Part shown: piece after piece, positions 60,901 through 64,000 of the stretch
How positions within the stretch are numbered: position 1 is the stretch's first letter
Layout: each line of letters begins with the position of its first letter
Assembly (NCBI GenBank): GCA_903813345.2
Contig: CAIIXF020000003.1
Span: forward strand, 26,615,248-26,679,247
Reading direction: 5' to 3'
DNA length: 64,000 nt
Source: Owenia fusiformis
Lineage: Eukaryota; Annelida; Polychaeta; Sabellida; Oweniidae
Program-made: the position numbers and the translations under genes
Notes under the pieces: model-generated
What the model was told of the DNA's origin: nothing
Database searches by the model: none
What the model saw: the letters and a program-made list of their open reading frames with translations, nothing else

Positions 60901-61351
60901 GGTTCCAAATCCCCCAAATGGCACCCTGGATGACAATCAAAAATCTACCAAGGCAGCATTTACATCATCAACATCAAAAACAATATCAACAACGCATTCA
61001 GGCGCATTAGACTCAACAAGAACAACATCCCAATCATTGTTTCCATCCATAGCATCATCGGCATCTTCCACAAAAGATGTTACACCCACAGCAAAAGCTA
61101 CTTCACCCAAAATAAGATATGCAACTAGAAAACAACTTCCGACATCAACGTTAGATCCTATACTCTTTGACATGCCAAGAATATTTAATCCACTGAATAT
61201 ACTTAAAACTCGCCTAACAAGAGATATAGTCAACAAAAATAATGATGCAATATTACAGAACGGTCGCAATTGTTCCAGCGGACTCATTGATTGCAACATT
61301 ACACAGTTGCTTTCCTTATTAATAGTGATATTTGTGAATGTATTTATTTAG
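48940..61351 (+). CDS. Giant secreted mucin-like Thr/Asp-rich repeat protein, probable GPI-anchored form
   Basis: Exons 48940-59053 (10,114 bp, one exon) and 60087-61351 join at phase 1 (G + AT), giving about 3,792 aa. A TTTATTTCAG acceptor abuts the ATG. Order: signal peptide (CLPYIVWCVVCFLPFTTG, about residues 9-26); four 4-Cys modules at about 30-68, 97-134, 307-344 and 377-414, with Pro/Thr/Ser linkers; 10-residue repeats of the TTDATTDLDI/TTDLDNTTDA type (about 420-2320); Ser/Thr/Glu repeats (about 2320-2580); 24-residue repeats containing TKADIGITIGETTDED (about 2650-3367); then a Ser/Thr-rich stalk. The C-terminus has GRNCSSGLIDC, then the hydrophobic tail ITQLLSLLIVIFVNVFI, as expected of a GPI signal. 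The abundant Thr and NTT/NTS sequons predict heavy O- and N-glycosylation, and Asp makes it strongly acidic. No function is established; mucus, adhesive or biomineral-matrix roles are guesses. Confidence 0.8.
50190..55880 (+). repeat. 30-bp coding tandem array (TTDATTDLDI type)
   Basis: About 190 units of a 30-bp repeat related to GATTTAGATATTACAACTGA + TGCTACAACT, all in frame. Higher-order blocks are visible: a 180-bp block near 50740-50890 repeats at 50920-51070, and a 210-bp block at about 51841 repeats at 52051. A run at 55336-55580 is nearly identical from unit to unit. Confidence 0.95.
55890..56660 (+). repeat. Ser/Thr/Glu coding repeats (STEATTESDRSV type)
   Basis: Units of about 11-12 codons, such as STEAVTESNPDVSSEATTES, diverged and irregular, bridge the 30-bp and 72-bp arrays. 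Confidence 0.8.
56890..59040 (+). repeat. 72-bp coding tandem array (TKADIGITIGETTDED type)
   Basis: About 29-30 in-frame units of 24 codons. Two main variants alternate irregularly: one continues DIGLTTAATT, the other DVSVASTATT. Units are nearly identical in DNA, including third positions, which indicates recent expansion or homogenisation. Confidence 0.95.
59285..59766 (+). CDS. Alternative last exon of the mucin-like gene (polybasic, soluble form)
   Basis: A TTTTCTAG acceptor at 59277-59284 is followed by a frame that accepts the same phase-1 donor at 59053 (G + GA gives Gly) and stays open for about 160 codons to TGA at 59764-59766. The tail starts GRSIHARSTSEP, then has SSKRKRHVKRATASEE, a good furin-type site, and VQRRRRRKTSK. 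It ends GRLLGANQLSFSQL without a hydrophobic tail. ATTAAA at 60014-60019 could end the transcript before the GPI exon begins. If used, the product (about 3,531 aa) would be soluble and cleavable. The composition is unlike the AT-rich intron around it, but there is no RNA proof. Confidence 0.5.
60014..60019 (+). terminator. Candidate poly(A) signal for the alternative last exon
   Basis: ATTAAA about 250 bases after the TGA at 59766 and about 70 bases before the acceptor of the GPI exon. Confidence 0.35.
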
Positions 61352-61369
61352 AATTAAGTATAATGTATT

Positions 61370-61375
61370 AATAAA
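61370..61375 (+). terminator. Poly(A) signal of the GPI-anchored form
   Basis: AATAAA begins 19 bases after the stop at 61351; a short 3' UTR is likely. Confidence 0.5.
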
Positions 61376-61584
61376 TATTTTACAATGGTTATTATTTCTT
61401 CCTAAATTGAGTTACCGTATGAACTATTTGGTGTGTAAATACATGTACAGCTAATCGTATTGATCGTAAATGTTGACCAAAATATTGACAAAATTAGAAG
61501 TATTATATGTAAATGGACAAAAACCATTCCCAATGTAAATGATTTGGATAATACAGCTAGAGATTCAGTTGAAATGAACACATA

Positions 61585-61690
61585 AAGACACCAGCGCATC
61601 TACTGCAGTAACAACGAAAATAGACATTAATTAATACTACACATATGAAGACATTAACGTAACTAGTGAAACAACATTCGAAGAAACCAC
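61585..61690 (+). pseudogene. Orphan decayed unit of the 72-bp mucin repeat
   Basis: ACTGCAGTAACAACGAAAAT and the following AGACATT, ACATATGAAGACATTAACGT and AACTAGTGAAACAAC match, with indels and stops, the 72-bp repeat (ACTGCAGCAACAACGAAAGC, AGACATT, ACAGATGAAGACATCGGCCT). It lies about 240 bases beyond the gene's stop codon and is not open. Confidence 0.65.
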
Positions 61691-61699
61691 GTACTTCAC

Positions 61700-62600
61700 C
61701 TAGAAGTGAAGTTGAATGGAGAGTGCAAATCACAGAACACAATATCGTATCAAATTATTGATTGATTAGGTCCACTTTTAAGATAAAACTTTGGTCCATG
61801 CAGTAATTGTCAGTTTGAATAGGATTAAAGTGGCCTATCTTCATGTTCATATTCTTTAAAGTGTAACATGTAGATATTTATATGACCTTTTCGCTGTAAG
61901 ACAAATCGATTGTGTATAAACCAGACCGCTACTGCAGTTATCGTATCCGTTATCAAATTATCCCCTATCGAAATTAAGACGGTAGAAAATAGCATTCTTA
62001 GCTTTTGTTACACGAACCAAACTAGACCAAAACCGAGGTCAACAAAAGGACCAAATATAGCAATACCTATACACAAAACTTCATGGGGCGTGCAGTTTAA
62101 AAATGTGCCAAACCTGGAACAAACTTGCGCAGTTTTGATTTTGAAAGTAAATATCCTCTGGAAAACGAATATGAAAAGTCATACATACTCCTTTGATATC
62201 ATTCTAACCGATTCATGGCAATGAAGACCGACTGAATAAGAATGACAATGAGTAAGCTATTTTCCTGTTATTTAGCACAATGCTGTGAAGTGTTACAAAA
62301 CCAAGGAACATGTTCTTTCGAGCCTGATGTCACAAGGTAAAAATTGAAGTATGTAAAAAAGTGTTGATTAATATAACCTTTTAACAATGAAAATTTTTCT
62401 GTTAACTGTACGTACATTTGAGGCACAAAATCTCTTTCAATAGTAGCTAATTTACGAAAAGTAAAAACCTGAGATAAGCTCACCATAGGTGCGGTGTTCA
62501 TCCATTTTGTTGCGAAGGTAGCCTTTTGCGACCTACCGCCCCTTGAGCACTATCTTGTGAAACTTTTTTTGATGTACATATTGTTTAATGTACAATAGAA
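61700..62600. other. Intergenic, no gene seen
   Basis: AT-rich sequence between the mucin-like gene and the transporter. It should include the transporter promoter or 5' UTR, but no element can be pointed to. Confidence 0.5.
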
Positions 62601-62615
62601 AGATACACATCTGCT

Positions 62616-63568
62616 ATGCTTTTGACATTAAACGAGGCGTTTCAAAAAGTAGGGCTCTTGGGAAAATGGCAAATAATATTTATTATTGGGCTATCTTTAT
62701 ACAGTATCCCGTCATCTTGGACGTGGTCAGCTGGTATTGTATTTCAGGCTGGTGTCCCGGACCACTGGTGCGCTAACTACGAGCTAGCTCACAGAGGTAA
62801 CCTTTCTAGGGACCAAATCAAGCGTATATCAATACCTACAGAGGTGAAGTTCGATGGAAGTGCGGGATACAGTAAGTGCATGCAATATGATCGGAACTAC
62901 AGCGCGTTCTCGGACGAAGAACTCATCAAATGGAACGTGACATTAAGAGCCGAATGGGCAACCGCCATGAATGTATCAGAGAGGGTGGTGAAGTGCAAAT
63001 CTTGGGAATATGACACATCGGTCTTTACAGTCACAACTGTATCACAGGTAGATGTTTCAACTTGCATTCATACAAGTACCATTCATGGATTGTTATATTA
63101 TCTTTATCTAGTGTAATGTTGGACATTTCTCATAGTGCTTGTCATGAGTTTGACACCACTTTGCAATAGCAAAAAAAGATATCGTGAAATAAGTCTATAT
63201 GTGTTAAAGTTGGTCCATAAATAGATAAAATAATGCGTAACGAATATCTATTGGCCAGATTAATCTCGAATAGTTTCCTGTGAGCAGATAGGATTGGTTC
63301 ATTAAATTGAATTCATTTACAAATCACAATCACAGAAGATGGGAGAAAAATTAGAATAAAGCAGCCGTCACATTTTAAGGAACATGATGCTGCATAATGC
63401 ACTGGACGAACTACGGAATAAACGAGTGTTGTTATATTATCTTTATTTGTATTTGTTATTTTAGTTCAATCTAGTATGTGATGATGATTGGAAGTTGGCA
63501 TTCTCGTCCAGCGCATTTATGGCAGGGATGTTTCTGGGTGCTATCTCTGCGGGTGCTGTCTCAGACAA
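62616..63568 (+). CDS. SLC22-type organic ion transporter, first two coding exons (gene continues off the right edge)
   Basis: Exon 1, 62616-63047 (144 codons, phase 0, GTAGAT donor) and exon 2, 63465-63568 (34 codons plus two bases, donor at AA|GTATAA). Exon 1 gives a short cytosolic start (MLLTLNEAFQKVGLLGKWQ), helix 1 (IIFIIGLSLYSIPSSWTW), the family motif FQAGVPDHWCANYEL and the large glycosylated extracellular loop with NVSE/NLS sequons and several Cys, ending KCKSWEYDTSVFTVTTVSQ. Exon 2 begins FNLVCDDDWKLAFSSSAFMA, the standard SLC22 run into helix 2, then GMFLGAISAGAVSD, the start of the MFS SDxxGRR loop. Members carry organic cations, carnitine or anions across the plasma membrane; the substrate cannot be told from this part. 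Confidence 0.9.
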
Positions 63569-63747
63569 GTATAAATTACACCATGCAGTTGTCTTTCTTC
63601 GTTCCTTCGTCCCACTATCCGCCGTATCCGGTGATCAATGAGTCATATTTCAGGATCAGGCACTGAATACCCTGTTTATCCATTCTATATACTCGCTTTT
63701 CTTGTATCTATATATTAATCTACCGACTGTATACCATGTAACATTTA

Positions 63748-63975
63748 GGCTGCGTTTTTGAATTGCCCGCGGCGCTAGTACATTGTTTTCCCCAAGAAAA
63801 ATAACAAAACGCCCCGTAGCGCAAATTGCATGGTCGCATGTTTTCAACAAAAAAACTCATCCAAGCTCCGCGGGAAATTCACACGAGTAAAAGAAATACT
63901 CGAGTGGAGACCTAATTCAGTATTACGCAACCTTACTTAGTCTGCTAGCGCCGCGGGCAGTTCAAAAACGCAGCC
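63748..63975. mobile_element. MITE with 31-bp ends and TTA duplication (PIF/Harbinger-like)
   Basis: GGCTGCGTTTTTGAATTGCC (63748-) through GCGCTAG is inverted at the right end to 63975 with one mismatch in 31. TTA flanks both sides (63745-63747 and 63976-63978), the target type of PIF/Harbinger elements. It is 228 bp, non-coding, and lies inside the transporter gene's next intron. Confidence 0.85.
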
Positions 63976-64000
63976 TTAGTGAATGCATTTAATTTTCAGA

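Overview
The window is an AT-rich piece of an animal nuclear genome, with split genes, GT-AG introns, AATAAA signals and many short inverted-repeat elements. The repeat style (many MITE-like elements, GTCCGTCC-rich dispersed repeats, a 5'-truncated LINE) and a giant Thr/Asp-rich secreted protein suggest a marine invertebrate, most likely a lophotrochozoan such as a mollusc or brachiopod. The species cannot be named from sequence alone.

Layout. (1) 632-9083, minus strand: a four-helix MARVEL-domain gene (CMTM/plasmolipin type). Its exon 2 exists in three tandem, same-phase versions, and its introns hold a 21/42-bp minisatellite and nested transposons. A possible 5' UTR exon lies near 18986. 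(2) 9084-25537: no confident coding gene. The stretch holds dispersed MITEs, a tRNA-like relic, and a 3.3-kb element with an 8-bp target-site duplication and two large palindromes inside it. (3) 25538-27037, minus: single-exon pyruvate dehydrogenase phosphatase (PDP1-like). It is divergent from (4) 28279-38361, plus: the complete 11-exon mitochondrial cysteine desulfurase NFS1 (451 aa), whose introns are packed with repeats. (5) 38362-48939: mostly empty, with one MITE, a small minisatellite and a 5'-truncated CR1/L2/jockey-type LINE with an open reverse-transcriptase ORF at 44888-46399. (6) 48940-61351, plus: a giant secreted mucin-like gene. One 10.1-kb exon encodes a signal peptide, four 4-Cys modules and about 2900 residues of Thr/Asp-rich repeats. 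It joins in frame either to an exon ending in a probable GPI-anchor signal, or to a closer exon with a polybasic, furin-like tail. (7) 62616-63568, plus: the first two exons of an SLC22-type organic ion transporter that runs off the right edge. A 228-bp TTA-flanked MITE follows.

The genes do not form an operon or pathway cluster. PDP1 and NFS1 both act in mitochondria and share a divergent upstream region of about 1.2 kb, which contains a MITE. The most unusual loci are the MARVEL gene's alternative-exon array, with its repeated decayed exon-end/splice-donor copies, and the mucin-like gene with two possible C-termini (membrane-anchored or soluble). Exon boundaries were inferred by reading splice sites and phases by eye; there is no transcript evidence. 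Only ATG was accepted as a start, because this is a eukaryote.
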